Of a stretch of 64,000 nucleotides of DNA, positions 1-13,800 are shown piece after piece. This stretch comes from Dimorphilus gyrociliatus (lineage: Eukaryota; Annelida; Polychaeta; Dinophilidae), in NCBI GenBank assembly GCA_904063045.1, contig CAJFCJ010000014.1, positions 2,043,643 to 2,107,642 of the forward strand. The letters run 5' to 3'. Position numbers and translations under genes: made by a program. The notes below the pieces were generated by a model. The model was given only the letters and a program-made list of their open reading frames with translations, made no database searches and was not told the origin of the DNA. How positions within the stretch are numbered: position 1 is the first letter of the stretch; each line of letters opens with the position of its first letter.

Positions 1-227
1 AGAGCTCCAGGTGTGGCTGTTAAAATATCTGAAACTGCCAAAACTGAAAGGTATATAATAGTTGGAGTTTTCTTTTTCAACCTAAATAAGACAATAAAGG
101 CCAATGAGTTACCAACTAGTCCAATAATCAAAAGGACCGGCATTGTAAAACAATAAACCCAATAAGAAATCTGGCAGTACCATATTCTAGGATCATCTTC
201 GCATACGAGAGTTACATTCTCTGCCAT
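1..227 (-). CDS. class A (rhodopsin-like) GPCR, N-terminal exon, partial
   Basis: The reading frame opens with ATG at 225-227 on the minus strand and stays open to the window edge (75 full codons), so the gene continues to the left. The visible part holds a short extracellular tail with an N-glycosylation site at N4 (NVT), then transmembrane helix 1 (about residues 22-48) with the class A signature Gly39-Asn40 (position 1.50), a basic first intracellular loop (RLKKK, 49-53), and the start of helix 2 with LAVSD (Asp67, position 2.50). These two landmark residues at the right spacing identify a rhodopsin-family receptor. The ligand class cannot be told from this fragment; small-peptide receptors commonly look like this. 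Cytoplasmic and extracellular sides follow the usual seven-helix topology by family knowledge. No splice site is reached before the edge. Confidence 0.8.
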   Translation of the reverse strand, partial: MAENVTLVCEDDPRIWYCQISYWVYCFTMPVLLIIGLVGNSLAFIVLFRLKKKTPTIIYLSVLAVSDILTATPGA

Positions 228-3200
228 TACAAATTTCGTAATAAGCGATGATAGCGCTTGTTTGTAGAGAGCAGACGTGAAAGCCAACACTCAGCTAAAG
301 GCTTATATATATATATATAAATTTATATATATATATACTAATATATATACTGTGTATATATATTTTTATAAATACTGGCCAATTTACAAGTTTATTTTCG
401 ATTTCCCTCCTTTTACGTGATTTATCATACGATTCTTTTGCTATTAACCTTCTAATTTTAAAGAACAGGCTTTTTATGACAGTATTGCATAAACTTTATT
501 AATCATAGTTTCCTCTTTTTCGCCGCTGTTTGTCAGCATCCGCTTGGCCTCTTCTCTTTATATGTTTGTCTATACATCCGGATTTCTTTCTGCTATTAAA
601 TTGAAATGATTATTGATTTAAAATGTTTATTTTTTCTGTCTACTATAGGACAAGTACCAATTAGTTAATGACAAATTACTCTTAATATGCATATATATAT
701 ATATATATATATTCTTTAACAAATGTAAAAACCTTTACTATGATTTGCGATAGTAATATGCATTATAGTAACACAAACCATCCATAGTTATTCTTTACAG
801 CTTTCTTTGCATAAATTAAGTTTATTAGGCTTATAACTATACAAATTTGAAATACAATTAGTATAAGTTATAAGCGATAAATGACGATTTTGATGTTAAT
901 GCTGAATTATACATCATCTTGATCTTGTAAATGCATTCGATTTTCAAATTACAATACGTTTCATTCTTGTCAATATTTTATTGGCTTTCTCAATCTATTT
1001 CTCTTTTCTTTAGATCTGTTTGATCTTATTCCACTGTTTAGTCCTATATGGTGATTAAGATGGCGTTACTTTTGACTATTTAAGTAGACCTTATGTGTTT
1101 TTTACGAGAGAAACGAAATAAAATTGGCAAAAGGTTAAAAGTGTTTTGTCGAAATAAATTACAGTTAAATTTATAGTTTATTTGTATATTTGCTTTTAAA
1201 ATAATATAGAGGGAGTGCAAACTAATCGTAGAACATTCTATAGTAGTTATAGTCTTAATTTATTTCAAGGTTTATAAATATATAATACATGTGTCTGGTA
1301 ATGAGAGTAGTAAATACAATAGTTCGTTAAGTAGATAAATTGACATAGACTATAGAAAAGGTATTAGTATAATTTAACGTTTAAACTCATCTGTAATAAG
1401 GTCATTTGTAAATTTATAAGGCGATAACCATTTCAAACATTTTCTATAGATCTAAAAATTCAATCTAAGAGAGTCTTAGTAGAAGAGTTAAAAAACAATT
1501 GTGCGTTAAAAAATGATATGTGTTTTATCAAGAGTTTCATTCACAATGAAGATACGGAATAATCAAAGATATAATTTAAATTTAACAGGAAGTTAATTTA
1601 TACCTGTTTCCTCTTAAACATTACAGTACAATAGAATGTGATATTAATATCCAGTAAAACTATTCATTTAGAAGTTATTTATAAATATATTTTCAATAAA
1701 TATAAATAAGATTTTTAATAAAATTCTTAAGTTTCTTAATAATTAATAAACTAATAGTATATTAAACTTTATCGTTGTACGAATTTTGAATAATTTAAAA
1801 GAAAAATGTCATATTCTTTTCTTTATTATTATATTTTTTTTATCTCATATTTCTATTTAAAATAAATGACAGATTGATTTGTATATGCTCCTCCTACTCC
1901 TCCTCCTCATTCTTCTTATTATTATTATTCTCCTCCTTTATCTATCTTAATTTTGTTTAGTTCTTATTTCTTATTCCAATTTTCAGTCTTTTAATAAAAC
2001 AATTTGCACATGATATTATTTTTCCAGTTCTTTTCATAGTGCAGATAAACGCAGTTTAAAGATAAACAAAACAACATACATTTTGCCTTTGTATTTGATA
2101 TGAAATTAACGTTATTTAAATCTCCCTCGTTCTCTTTATCCAGACAAATGAATGGTAATAGTTTAAAATATGCAGAACTTGTAGTATTACTTTGTAGATT
2201 CTTGGCAGAAATTTTTAAATACTTTGCCATTAAATTCTTTGTCTATTTAAAAAGAAAATGTCAACTATCTCTTTTAATTTAGATATATTTTATTACATTG
2301 GAAGTAACTTCGTAGAAATTGTAAAGAGAATATGTATTAAACAATCCTTCGTTAATTGCAGTAGTTCGATTAATTTTGTTCAAAAGGCAGTGCTTCAACT
2401 AAAAGTTAAAAAAAAGACAAAGACAAAGAAAGAAATCAAATTATTAATAGTATTTCAAAAGTAAAACTAACTGTTGGAGAATAATCAACACCATAACATT
2501 TCTCTCCATCTTTTATTTGTTGATTTAGACAAAGAAATAGACATCCTCTCCAATCTTTATCATAATATTGTATTATATTGTTGCCTTGAATACCCTTTTT
2601 TGAATATTTTTTCCATATGTAAACACCTGAGTTTTTTGGAAATTATAAAAATAAATAGTATAAATTTACACTTTTCATACATTCCATCTGCTTGTCTCTA
2701 CTAACCAGATTCAAAAGTTTCCAGTTCACAGGCTATTCTAAATATTATCGATACAAAACAGATTGCCGTGGTAAAGATTTTTAGGAATCTCATGTTCAGT
2801 CCTCTTTCGAAAGATAGGCTGGAATGAAACAGCCGAGCACAAAATATTTCAAATCTTTCAATGGACATTGATCTTTTTAGACTTTCTAATGCATTTCCTT
2901 ATAAATTATGTTTTTATCAACGGCAGAATAAAAGCATAATGATAGTATCTACTCAACTAATTGACTAATTAGATGCAAATTTTTTAATTCAGAATAAAAT
3001 AGAAAAAAAACTTCCGTTTTTATAGAGGCTAGAAAAAAGGAAAAGAAAAATTCAATATCGGTCAATTTTTAAATCTGATTAGTCTAATTATTTTCTTTTT
3101 CTTAGAAAAGAAATTTGGATTGTTCTTATGTTTTGACAAAAGAAACATTGTTTATACGTATTGGTTATTCTATTCATAAATTGTGAAATATTGACAACAT

Positions 3201-5306
3201 ATAAGAGGGATGGAGGAAACGAAAGATTGTATATACTACAGTGTATACAGTATATATTAATATATATACATATAAATTTATATATACTGTACGCAATAAT
3301 CATCACGTTTGTTATACGTAGATAGTATTTCGAATATGAAAAATCGACGAAAAATTGTGTCAATTACAGATATTGTCATTGGACTTTGATTTACATTAAG
3401 GCTTCATTTAATCATTTGGAAAGTTGTAGCTTATTAACCGAATGATGAAGGGAAAACTACTTTTACAATAAAAAAAATCGGTTTAACCATTGGAATTATA
3501 AATTATATACAGTAGTTACTCAAGATATTAAATCTTCTTTCTTTAAATGGAAAATGGAGAGAAAACCTCATAGCGTTCTTTTCCCAAAACTTTTCAATTT
3601 TAGCTCATGTTTTTTACATGTTGACTGAATAAAATAATAGTATCTTTATCTATTCTCATTTAACTTCAATCAATAAAAATACTGTATATAGGTATACATA
3701 AAAATCAAGATACACTTATTAAAATAGTTTATTGAAACTATTAGATGAAAAATAGATATATTCATAACCGACAGTGATTTAACTTTGCTTTTGATAATTT
3801 TTCAATAAAGATAGTAAAAATTATCTTAAATTGTTCTAAGTTTATTTCTTTAAAAGCTTCAATTGTTTCTTTTATTTGCAATATAAGCGGTACTATTGAG
3901 TTTTACAACAAATAGAAACAAAGAATAGTGGATGCTGTGGAAATTAATAACTTTAGATTTAGTCAATATAAGACTTAAAGTAAAAGTATTACATACTAAA
4001 ACATTGTTTCCTTCTTTTTGCTATTTGCTGTGTTCATTTTCTTTAATGGATATTTTCTTTGTTCCATCTTTAAGTTATTAAATAAAATAGCAGTCTATTT
4101 GTTATTTTAATCTATTAACTAACTATTGAACTAATCTTCTACTTTGATTATATCTGACTATATCTTTCTTAAGAAAAAGTAAAGTGTTCTTTTGTCGACA
4201 TTGAAGAGTTAAAAATAGCTAATATTGTATATTTCCAAGTATTGAAATATTTAAAATATATGTATGCATGAGTAAAGAAGCTAAAAACAGAAATATTATT
4301 AGTGTTAAGAATAATATTTTGCGGGGTAAAAAAAATAAGGAAATAATCAAAAAGTTAAAAATGATCACAAAATATCTTTATTACACTTTATCACTTTAAT
4401 AAACTTTTCTTTATTTAATATTAAATTAATAATATTTATTATTAATTTTATTAAAGTAAGAAATATTGAATTAGAGAAATAATTAACATTTAATTCATGC
4501 AGTGATAATATACGTTTTCTATATTATTTCACTTTTAACTGTAACGATTTGAAACGAAAAGTTATTCATGATAAATAATTAAGGGAAATAATAAAAATTA
4601 TTATTCAGGTTTTTAATTATAGTTAATAATTAACTTTAAAAAGTTAATTAATGAAAAATAATTAATTCATTGATTTTATCATAAGGGAAGACAAGTTGAC
4701 ATGGAAAGAAAGTTGAATCAGAAGTAAACTTGAAGTACTGAATAAACAAGAGTTAAATTATAGATAAAAATGTATATAAATGAATAAATACATATACTAA
4801 CATATATATATATATATATGCTTATATAAAAGTAAAGAGAGAACAAAAGAAAAAGATAAATGATGGGAAAAAGAATTAGTTTTTTTTTATAATAATTAAC
4901 TAAATCTATACTTAATGTAACTGATAATTATTATAACTGTATATTAATTTTTTTTGGCTTTTACTGAATTAAAACTTGCTCAAAATCGAAATTCAATTCG
5001 TTTCATCTAAATTGTCATGTAAGGGAATAATGCGATGTTTAATCAATTTAAGTTATTTTCGAAAGTAATATAAGATACCATTTGGCATATGTTTTTCTAT
5101 AGAAAGACCATACGTAAAAATGTTAAAATAGAGTCGGTGTTTAAGCAAGAATGAACTAACAAATGTATTTTTTCTTACAGATAGAACTGACTTGTATTAC
5201 TCCAGTTGCTTCTTATTCTACAAAGTATTATATTTATGTTAATTTCTCTAAATCATGTATATTAGTTTAGCAATAGTTGAGCTATGCGTATTGTCCGTCG
5301 CAGAGC
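228..5306. other. long AT-rich intergenic stretch, no gene recognised
   Basis: About 5 kb between the GPCR and the first peptide gene. It holds short (AT)n tracts (around 307-355, 690-712, 4800-4820), pyrimidine runs such as the CTCCT-rich segment at 1888-1940, and small open frames of 60-90 codons at 1991-3363. Those frames show no domain, no splice context and compositions expected by chance in such AT-rich DNA, so I do not call them. A single AGATGGCG site lies at 1058-1065. Confidence 0.6.
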
Positions 5307-5780
5307 ATGTTTCGTCTCATCTGCCTTTTATACATTTTGTTTTCTCTTTGTCTGGTTAACGTGACAGCATATGAAGACACAGAAGATGAGATTGAAAATG
5401 TCGTTAAAAGGACTAGAGAAAAATTTGAAAGTTCAAAAGTAATTTTTCATTTATTATTCTCTTTCTTTCCACATTATCTTCTTTTTTTTCACTTTGCAAA
5501 ACTTTTATAACTTTTGTCTTAATTCTTAAAATTTCTTTTTTACTTTTTCTTCCAGTTTGCTAGCATGTTTATGAATTCAATTAAACCGAGAAAGAGGAAA
5601 GGATGTTGTGATCTAGATATATTTTGTTTTATGGAAGGAGATCCTTGTAGAATGAGAAAGAAAAGGTCAACAGATCAAATTCAAAGAGATCTAAATAGAC
5701 TACGGATTATTAATAATATTATTGATAAGTTTGATGAAAGTGGAAACGAACAAGAAAGGACAAGAAACGAAAAAAGCTAA
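5307..5780 (+). CDS. secreted disulfide peptide precursor (neuropeptide-like), 2 exons
   Basis: Model join(5307..5438, 5556..5780), 118 residues; the intron is 117 bp, phase 0, with borders AAA/GTAATT and TTCCAG/TTT. ATG 5307 is chosen because it starts a clean signal peptide (about residues 1-21, ending VNVTA), although an open frame continues 30 bases upstream. After an acidic spacer and a KR site, exon 2 encodes a basic stretch (PRKRK), a core of 18 residues with four cysteines in the order CC-x5-C-x6-C, then RKKR, then a charged tail of about 45 residues. Two multibasic sites around a short four-cysteine core are what prohormone convertases process, so I infer a small disulfide-bonded hormone or effector peptide. 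I recognise no named family. No C-terminal amidation Gly precedes RKKR. It could be a neuropeptide, a defence peptide or another secreted effector. Confidence 0.7.
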
Positions 5781-5858
5781 AACCTTTTGAAAATTCTCAA
5801 TTTCCAAATATTAAAATTTTTAAGGAATTATATATATATATAGAATATATATGCATAC

Positions 5859-5907
<49 letters not shown>

Positions 5908-7237
5908 AATGATTTCATGCATAAATTTCAGTTTATGAATTAAAATTACAATTCTATAAATAAAATTAACAAAATAAAGAAAAACAACATTTTATTATGT
6001 AATATCAATTAAGTTAAAAATATGAATAGAAAAAAAAGTGAAGGAAACTGGGAAAGAATTAATAAAATGAAAACAATATGCTATTAAAAATGTTACTGTA
6101 TTCGTTCACGTTGTTAACTTAACAATAATAATAAAACTATATTCTGCATCTGAAATTCAATGATATAAAAATTATATACAGTTGATATATACACTGTATA
6201 TATACTGTATATTTATCTAAATATATATATATATATATATATATATTTCTCATTTCAATTTCTCTCCTCTTTCATAAACAATTTTTCCCCTTTCATTTAA
6301 GTAAATACATTATTAGCACTGTATAAATATTGTATATAAATTTGTTTTTATATATACATATATATATAGTAAAGATGTAGTTTCTTATGCCTGGTCTGCC
6401 AAATTGCACAGGTCATAGGTGAAATCTCTCCTCATTTAGTGAAAATTTGTATGGATTTTAAATCCTATACAATTTATTATAACACAAACCAAAGCAAGAT
6501 GCTTTAATGTGTTACCTCTATAATAAAAGCAGCCGTAAACTTATATTGGAACGTACACTCTATATAAGAAAGTTTAACTAACGCATTACCGACAGCAAGT
6601 TCAAGGATGAAAAGCTCAATTTGAAATATATACAACAAGATAAAAAAGACCTATATACTCATAATTTTAAAGTCTATCAAGAAGAGACGCTCCTTTCGGT
6701 CAAATGTGCAAGAAGCTAAGTACAACATTATTTCGAACTTGCGTTCTTTTATTGAGAAGCTTAAAATCATTTCAAAGTATATTTGTTGATTTCAATATGA
6801 TTATACATGTTTCTCATGAATGAGAGACTTCTGAAGCGTTAAACTTATATGAAATAATCACTTTAACTGAAGGAAGAGGAGCGAAATAAGATGGTGTGTA
6901 TGGAATTTTTTGAAAAGTAGAAACTGGATACTAGAGAAATATAGGCAGCATAGCAATGCCTTTTTTCTCGCCATACAGTTAGTGGTATAATAGAAGATAC
7001 TAGTTTGACAATCCTTTCATTTATAATAATGAAAAGTATGCTGTCACTTATATGACATAAATATTATCATAATGAACATTTTTTATTTCGTAATTCTTTT
7101 AAAAGGTGTTGATAATTTTGGGAGAAATATGCATCAACTGAATGATACGTTTTCACTCGTTAACTATTTGTCACATTTCCGTGAAGAATTCATGCATCCA
7201 ATTTAATTCACTCATCCATCAAAACCATTCAATCATT
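5781..7237. other. intergenic, AT microsatellites
   Basis: Contains a long (AT)n tract (about 5862-5904) just downstream of the peptide gene and another at 6223-6246. The segment 6660-6990 is less simple in sequence and gives broken plus-strand coding-like fragments, but nothing that can be assigned. Otherwise no gene seen. Confidence 0.5.
5862..5904. repeat. (AT)n microsatellite
   Basis: Pure AT run of about 43 bases, 80 bp past the stop of the disulfide peptide gene. Confidence 0.92.
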
Positions 7238-10200
7238 TTATTCGTTACCCTTCTCCTGAACAGCTTTTCTTTTTCTTAGTAACACTTGAATTGTATCCAT
7301 TATTACTTCACCAATTTCAAATACTGTTATTATACTTAAACCCATCCAAAGACCAATTTGACCACCTAAATCCGATAGTAGATCAATAGGCTAGTAGAAA
7401 AATAAATAAAAGTTATAAATATAAATAAACGAACGGCTGTAGCTAAATTTTTAATGAGATTATAAATTTACAGTATAAGCTGGAGTAGTTTCGATGACTT
7501 GATATTTCATTGATTGTAGAAATATTTCAAATTCCATTGCATTTTTACTAAAAAGTTTAAATATTTTGAAAATAAAACCTTCAATTCAATTTATGTTTTA
7601 ACAAGAAATCTATCATCATAAATTTACCTCATATATTGATTTTTCTCCAAATTATTCATTCTCTTAAATTTAACTAACGCCGCTTGATCCCATAGCGCAA
7701 CATTCCAGGCGACAGTCTCTTCATGCCCAATAGATGGCCATTGTGTTCCAGATAAAGTTGTTTTATAATAAATGTTGCTGACATAAAAGAAAACTTTGTT
7801 ATGGATCTAACTATTCAATAATCAATAAAACTAAAAAACATATTTGTACATACTGGCATTTTGGTGGGCAAACATCCGATCTTGTACAATTAAGCTTTCC
7901 ATCCAAATAATCTCGTTCAACATTTCTTAAACATGATCCTATTGTTAAATAGAAAAATACTAAAGTACATGTCAATGAAATAATTAAACTATAATAGCTT
8001 TAGAATTGATCAATTGAAAAGTAATAATACAATTACTAACCTTCTGTGCTAGATGGATTTACATCACAACTATGAAATTTTCCCATATTATTAAACGCTT
8101 TACCGGAAGTTGGATATTTATAATTTGCACATTTACATTTCGAAATTATTTCCTTTTGTAAACACGTTTTTGTACAAGCCAACTTATTATATGAAAAAGA
8201 CCCGGATACAAGTTTGTAAGCGCTTAGCTTTTCATCTTCTGCCGACATATCGCGACAATCTCCATACGGCGGTTTTGATAGAATTCGCTCTCTCTATTTT
8301 TCAACAAAGGCAAATAATGAAAATCTTTTTTTATATTGTAAATTAATTATTAAGGAATATGAAAAATAGTTAGATATACTGTATTTTATTCGATATATTG
8401 TTATAAAAGATTAAAGATTTCTTCCTACAATACAAGTTCATTTTTAACGAAAGAACTTTGTATCATATTTACATTATCTTATTGAACGATAATAATTCCC
8501 TGTATATGTTTTTATTCTCCAGCACTTTCTTAGAATTTTATTGGAAAAATGTTTCATACTTATCTAAAGTACTTACCCTAAATAAACCAACTTCGTTGAC
8601 TTTTCCAGGTGCAATACCAAATCCTTCCTCTTCCGGGAATGGAACATCGTTATAATCATGAACAACGACTTTTAGCCCAACATTATTTGAAAGACTGTCG
8701 ATATATTCCTCTTGTTGAAGAAAAATTCTGGTCTTTAGTCCTATAGATTATCAATAAATAAGCACGATTTGAGGCAATTATACACTTCATGATATAAAAG
8801 GTAGTGAGATGATTTTAATAAACTTTTCGCCTTATGTATATAAATTAGTTATTTTTAACAGATTAGTCTTTTTCTACTATATTTACACTGAAGAAGCTAA
8901 TGAGTAATAAACGACTTTTGTTGATAGTTACCGAATCTTGATCCAGATTGAGTTGCTTCAAGTTTGCCGTCAGGATTAAATGTAAAACAATTACCATATT
9001 TTGGATTACTGGAAACTGTAAAATTCCTGTTAGAGAGACAAATTAATAAAGTTGTTTTATCTATCGCTTATATTTTACTTTGGTGAACATTGGCGTCCAT
9101 TATATTCGCAGCCAATTAAAAGTTTTTCAAGTCGATGACCCAATTTAATTCTCTTTTCAAGACTTAATTTAGAAAAGAGTTTTTGAAATTTATCTCTCTT
9201 TTCCGTTAGTTTATTACTATTTTGAAAATAATTTGGCATTGCCTCCATTCCAGACCAAAGCATAATAACAGAAGAGTCACTTTCATTTATCTTTTCCCAA
9301 TTAATATTCTGTTTTTGATATAGAACAAGTAAATATTTATTTTAGTAACAATATGCTGTTTTCATTACTTTTTAATTCGAAATGAATTAACTTCCCTTTC
9401 CTATTCAATTTTTTATTTAAACGTATCAATTAAAAACAGACTTTTTAGTGCATAATTATGTTTGAATGATACGGTATATTATATTTACATTACTATTTAA
9501 TCGTACAAATGATTGATTCGATGTATTTCTATTCAACAGAACTGAATATAATTCATTTTCTAAATTATAAAGTAGACTTTTTTTTCTTATTTTCTTTCTT
9601 TTGAATGATAAAGTTAATTTTTTTTCTTCAATTTATTTTGAATTCATTCAATGGATTACTCTGAAAGAGAATGTACTAGTTTCCAGATAACTTATAGATT
9701 TATCAATTATATCATTATTAGTTTTTATTCTTATATGCCTTATTTTTTTTGTATATCACTCAACTAAACCGAATTTACTTAAACGAATCTTAATGGCTAT
9801 GGTTACTTTGTCTATATTTCTATGTCATAATTTAATATTTGTACGTAATCATGAGTGGGAGAATAAGCAAGTTTAGTTTGTTAAACCTGATAATTCAATC
9901 CATTTTCCACTAATCGTTGAATTTCTTCTCCTGCTTCGTGAAGCATTGACTTTCTTATTGGATTTTCATTGCAAAAAGTGATAGTTGGAAAAGGGAGCTT
10001 ACGTGCCAGAGGAACTTTTATATTTGTCATTGTTGGATAGTTGTAATATTTTGTGAATCTATCTGTGACTTGCCAACACAGCATTGCTGTGAAAATTTTA
10101 AAATAAAGTATAGAAACGACAAAAAACGCAAGGAGAAGATGTTAAATGCGTAAAGATAGATCACTTTTATTAACTTACCTAAGCCGAAAAACAATATCAC

Positions 10201-10392
10201 AAGCCAGAACAACTTTCTTTTAATTGACTTCGCTTTACTCATTCTCGGTATTGTATTCTCAGTGAGATTAACAACAACATCACCCCAAAGTAATTTCTGA
10301 TCGTCACTTGGATGAAGTTCGCTTTTACTATTCATCATTTCTTTTCCCTTATTTTCGCTACCACTGTCATTGAGATTAGACTTATCAAACAT
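7238..10392 (-). CDS. DEG/ENaC family cation channel, copy A, 10 exons
   Basis: Minus-strand exons 10392-10179, 10086-9887, 9308-9079, 9026-8932, 8740-8577, 8293-8041, 7938-7854, 7777-7628, 7547-7472, 7390-7238 join in frame to 539 residues, a normal length for the family. It should form a trimeric, amiloride-type sodium or cation channel with two membrane helices and a large cysteine-rich ectodomain. Evidence: TM1 (about 60-75), then QVTDRFTKYYNYP and FPTITFCN (post-TM1 signature), the cysteine ladder with CRDM, ACTKTCLQ and CKCANYKYP, and TM2 with LLSDLGGQIGLWMGLS, where GLS sits at the G-x-S selectivity filter. The N-terminal His-Gly gating motif of the family appears replaced: the frame reads NLTENTIPRM. 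Copy B lies 500 bp upstream in tandem. An AGATGGCG site at 10459-10466 lies 67 bp upstream of the ATG. Annelid and mollusc relatives include peptide-gated channels; the ligand here is unknown. Confidence 0.92.
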
Positions 10393-10894
10393 CGTTTAAC
10401 TTGGCTTGTTTCGTACTAAAATGATGAATTTTTACACCTCATTAAATATTCTGTTAATAGATGGCGTGCAGTATAATACGCTTTATAATTATTAATATTT
10501 TCGATCAAAAGTCTTAAGTAATTTTCTATAAATTATCATTAAGCATAAATTATTTATCTAATATAAAGACTTGCAAGTTACATTAGCACTGTATTTCTAA
10601 TAGAGAAATAGTGATAGAAGAAGATTACATTACATCTGTTAAAGATAAATTCGATAACATTTCATCGTTTTATTATCTTCTTTTTCATCTTCTTCGTCTA
10701 ACAAAGTTATTGCTAAAAAAAATGTGAAAAGAAAAGTTTTCGTGCAAAAGTTTGATGGTATTGATGCTTGGGTAACAATTTCTTTCATTACTTGTTTACC
10801 CAAAACAACTGTCAATCATCGAGAAAAGATAATTATTGAGAACGGATAAAATTTTTTTGTTTTAAATTTTATTTTTCATGCTTTCGTATTTCTT
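10393..10894. promoter_or_regulatory. intergenic spacer between tandem DEG/ENaC genes
   Basis: Spacer of 502 bp that must carry the 3' end of copy B and the promoter of copy A. It contains an AGATGGCG site at 10459-10466 and otherwise AT-rich sequence. No TATA box stands out against the background. Confidence 0.35.
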
Positions 10895-13800
10895 TTACAT
10901 AAACGCCAATTTTTTTATCTTCGTTTCAGTGGTCTTTGCAACACCAACACTCTTTCTTCTCTTTAATATAACTTTCAAGGCATCTAGTGCAACTTCGCCA
11001 ATTTCAAATACAGTTATAATACTCAATCCCATCCATAAACCGATCTGTCCCCCAAGATCAGAGAGAAGATCGGGAATCTATTGAAAATTTTCCAATTGTA
11101 ATTTAATTATTGGTATTTATTAGTTTTAAAGAATTTTAAGTAATAGTTACTGAATAGGCAGGTTTTGTTGAAATTATATGAATCTTCATTGTTTGAAAAT
11201 ATACTTCAAATTCCAAAACATTTTTCCTAAGTAAAAAAGAAAAAAGTATCATTCATTTGCAGAAAGAATTTTGTTATTTTATCATCTCAAACCTTAAATA
11301 TTCAGTTTTTCCAGATCTGCTTAACATCTTAATTTCTCTCATAATTTTTTTATCCCATATTGCAACGTCCCATGCAATTTTCATTTCGTTTCCAGCAGAT
11401 GGCCACTGTGTCTCCCAGATGGTTGCTTTGTATTCACTATTCCTGAAAATCGGTAGATAAATATTGGTATATATATAGATAGATGTATATATATATATAT
11501 ATGCGTGTATATATTTATATTTACTGGCATTTTGGTGGACAAACAGATGATTTGGTACAATTCAATAATCCATCAAAAAATTTTCTTTCAACCGCTTTCA
11601 AACATATAGCTACAAATAAAGTCAATTAAATGGCTTATTCAAAATCAGAAAAGCTTTTAGAATGTCAAAAAAGTCTTTTTTTACCATCAGTAGCGTTAGA
11701 TTCTACGTCACACATACTAAAATTTCCAAAGTTTTCAAAAGCTGGCCCAGTTGAAGGATACTTATAATTACTGCAGTTACAGGCTGCGATAATATGCTTC
11801 TGCAAACAAGTTTTTGTACAAGCCAATTTTGAATAAGACGAAGTATTCATAAGATTATTATATCCGTTTATAAGTCTATTTTTCTCTTCTGAAACAATTT
11901 CGCAATCACCGTAAGGGGCGTGATATAAATGTCTATCATTCTGTTAAACAGATTTATAATGTATTAAATATGTTTATCAATTAAAAAGCATCAAGTAAAT
12001 ATGAAAATAAAAATCTTACCCTATAAAGAGCTATTCCAGATTTATGACCAGGGGCAATACCATACCCTTCCTCATCGGGAAATGGCATATCCGTGTGGTT
12101 ATGAACAACAACCTTAATACCAACATTGTCTGATAAATTATCGACGTATTCATTCTGTTCCAGAAATACTCTGGCTTTCAAACCTTTTTTAGGAACAAAT
12201 ACAATGAAATATTAGAGATATAGTATATTATCATTTGAGAAAACTAGGGTAACTTGTTATAAGTATTTTAACCGAGTGCAAATTAATCGCAACGAGCAAA
12301 TAGCAAATATAATAAAATAACAATTTTATTATATAGTGTATATATATATCAAATATAAATCTTTCATACTAATTGTTCTGTTCTTACCGAATCTTGGACC
12401 AGATTGAGATGACTTTAGTTTGCCATCAGCGTTGAAACTATAACAATTTCCATAAATTGGATTAAGAAGTGCCGTAAAATTTCTAAGTTAAAATTAAAAA
12501 TATAAGTAAATGGTTTTGAAAACACTAACAGAATTTTTTTTTTTTAATTTATACTTTGGTGAACAAGGCCGTCCGTTAAATTCGCAACCAATTAGCATTC
12601 TGTCTAATTGATGACCAAGTTCCCGTCGTTTTTCAAGGCTTATCGTAGAATAAAGCATTTGAAATTTATCAGCTTTATAGGCTGATGCAGTTTTCTCGTC
12701 ATAGTATTTATTTTTCAATTCCATGAGGGACCAGTTTAAATAATGTTTATCATCAGATTCATTAACACTAGACCAATCGCTATTCTGTTGATAATTAAGT
12801 TCACATTATACTTTATCTTTGTTTATTTAAGTAAACAAAATGGACAAATAAAAGGTCTGGTGAATAAGAAAGTTTAACCAATAAACGTTAATGTACTTTA
12901 ATATTTGTTTGCTTGCTATACTTTTACGGTTTTTTTGATGACTCATTCATCGTTGCAGAATATATTTTTATTTATTTGCTATAAAGCATTATTTGTCTAT
13001 TTATTCCATTCAAAAACCATTTTCTTATATCTACTATCATTAAAAGAAAAATGGTGAACAAATTCAAGTTTTATTAAAGATTGAAATCTACACTAATGTT
13101 ACCAACACTTAATAAAACATTAATTTAAAGCAGCAACTTAACCCGATAACCTTTTAGGAGAATGCACTATACGCAATCATCTTTACACTAATCCAATTTG
13201 GTAAATCAGCTATCATTAAGAGCTTAACAAGATATATCGAACCTCATTTTCTTTGCATAAACCGTTTACGGCACGCAAATATGCTGATTAAAATATGTAC
13301 ACAGGTTTTGTTAGTATGTAATATATCTATCTATAAATTGAAGAATAAAAATTGACTTTATAAAAGAACCTAATGAAAAAAGAGAATAAAAAATTATAAT
13401 AAAAATTATATTTAATTCATAAAATAATAGCTTTATGGTAATTATTTAAAAATAATCTGTTATTTGTAATATTTTTATTTACATTATTAAAGAAGCACAT
13501 TAGAGAAATAGCTAATCAATAGGTGAGAGTATAACACAGGATTCATATTACTTTCTTCTTTAACAGAAGTAAAATAAATCACAATAACTTACTTGATAAC
13601 TTTGACCACTGCCGCAAAGACTAGTTATTCCAATACCAGCTTCCGTAAGTTTCGATCTTCTCATTGGATTCAAGTTGCAAAAAGTAATAGTAGGATAGGG
13701 TAATTCAGTAGCCAATGGAACCTCAACTTCAGTTACAGTAGGATAGTTAAAGTATTTAATAAATCTGTCAGTAACTTGATAAGTTAACATGCCTGTTCAA

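Noticed and set aside
1991-3363. Cluster of small open frames on both strands
   Set aside because: Lengths of 60-90 codons are expected by chance at this AT content and window size; no signal peptide, domain or splice partners.
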